Source of the DNA: Thioglobus_C sp964448305
GTDB taxonomy: Bacteria > Pseudomonadota > Gammaproteobacteria > PS1 > Pseudothioglobaceae
Assembly: GCA_964448305.1 (NCBI GenBank)
Contig: CAYUWB010000047.1
Location: forward strand, 1 to 5,096
Direction: 5' to 3'
Length of the DNA: 5,096 bases
The translations under genes and the position numbers were made by a program. The notes beneath the pieces are model-generated. The model was not told where the DNA came from, searched no databases, and worked only from the letters and a program-made list of their open reading frames with translations. Shown here one piece after another: positions 4,633-5,096 of this stretch. Positions within the stretch are counted from its first letter, which is position 1, and each line of letters starts with the position of its first letter.

Positions 4633-5096
4633 ATGAAACCAATTAACGACGAAGATAAACAACTATTTAGATCAACCGTTGACACGCATGCACCGATTGA
4701 CAAAGATGGCGCTCGTAAGAACAACGTCTTAAAAAAACCAGCATTCACGGCCTATAGTTATATCGTTGATGCCAATCTTGAAGGCTCTGAGGTGGTCAGC
4801 TATTCGAAAAGTGGTGTCTCAACTAAAATCATTAAAAAAATGAAGCAAGGCAATCTTGATGCGATGCCTGTTTTGGATTTACATGGACAAACCGTTGTAG
4901 AGGCTTGTGAGTCATTGTCAGCCTTTATGTATCACTATCAGTTTGAGCCTTTTGTTCAAATCATTCACGGCAAGGGCTATCACTCCGAAAATGGCATGAG
5001 TATTTTAAAAACCCAAGTAGTGAGTTTTTTAAGCCAACACCCGCAAGTATTAGCGTTTAATTCTTGCCCTGATAAAGATGGTGGCACCGGCGCGGT
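4633..5096 (+). CDS. Smr-domain protein (SmrA/SmrB-like), 3' end outside the window
   Basis: The open frame runs from ATG 4633 to the window edge (154 full codons) with no stop; relatives are near 180-190 residues, so only the last part is missing. An N-terminal extension begins NDEDKQLFRSTV (5-16), resembling the start of E. coli SmrB/YdaL-type proteins. The Smr domain follows from about residue 78: LDLHGQT (81-87), HGKG (112-115), then SILK, VLAF (139-142) and GGTGA at the end. The DLHG and HGxG motifs are those associated with nuclease activity in the family; SmrB cuts mRNA at collided ribosomes. The HGKG...GGTGA pattern looks closer to SmrA/YdaL, so ribosome rescue should not be assumed. 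ATG 4633 is the first standard start after the in-frame stop at 4576-4578. No Shine-Dalgarno is present, and the start is 8 bases beyond the terminator T-tract. Confidence 0.9.
   Translation, partial: MKPINDEDKQLFRSTVDTHAPIDKDGARKNNVLKKPAFTAYSYIVDANLEGSEVVSYSKSGVSTKIIKKMKQGNLDAMPVLDLHGQTVVEACESLSAFMYHYQFEPFVQIIHGKGYHSENGMSILKTQVVSFLSQHPQVLAFNSCPDKDGGTGA

Noticed and set aside
1..5096. CRISPR array, tRNA gene, insertion sequence or defence cassette
   Set aside because: I saw no spaced direct repeats, cloverleaf, transposase, terminal inverted repeats or defence-type domains; nearly every base is accounted for by housekeeping genes.

Overview
The window is a compact, visibly AT-rich stretch of bacterial chromosome. 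It carries six complete protein genes and two cut by the window edges; no gap between genes exceeds 76 bp. The set fits a gammaproteobacterium: HflD is essentially a gammaproteobacterial family, mnmA-hflD adjacency is classic there, and miaB and ybeZ are neighbours in Escherichia coli. The low GC, SCO/PCuAC copper chaperones and tight packing would suit a marine sulfur-oxidiser of the SUP05/Thioglobus type, but no gene here proves that; it is inference.

Layout. Positions 1-396 (+) hold the 3' end of miaB (tRNA methylthiolation). Meeting it tail to tail, with one base between the stop codons, is a minus-strand pair: a PCuAC periplasmic copper chaperone (1072-1578) followed by a SCO1/SenC protein (398-1072), sharing one base at TAATG. 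A 76-bp gap (1579-1654) carries overlapping divergent promoters. Then comes a plus-strand run with overlapping ends: ybeZ/PhoH-like ATPase (1655-2575), mnmA tRNA 2-thiouridylase (2568-3656) and hflD (3653-4258). rpsT (ribosomal protein S20, 4313-4573) has its own promoter starting inside the end of hflD, with a GC-rich discriminator, and ends at a strong intrinsic terminator (4599-4624). Eight bases after the T-tract starts an Smr-domain protein (4633 to the window end, 3' truncated).

How the genes work together. Most of the window is translation machinery: anticodon-loop thiolation (MiaB, MnmA), ribosome or RNA-related ATPase (YbeZ), a ribosomal protein (S20) and an Smr protein of the family that includes the collided-ribosome nuclease SmrB. 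The copper pair is a separate function, delivery of copper to the CuA centre of a haem-copper oxidase, wedged between miaB and ybeZ.

Nothing here looks like an undescribed defence, mobile or biosynthetic system. The points worth a second look concern organisation and expression: almost no start has a Shine-Dalgarno sequence, ybeZ may be leaderless, the ybeZ partner ybeY is replaced by mnmA, and a perfect extended -10 sits directly against the rpsT terminator.
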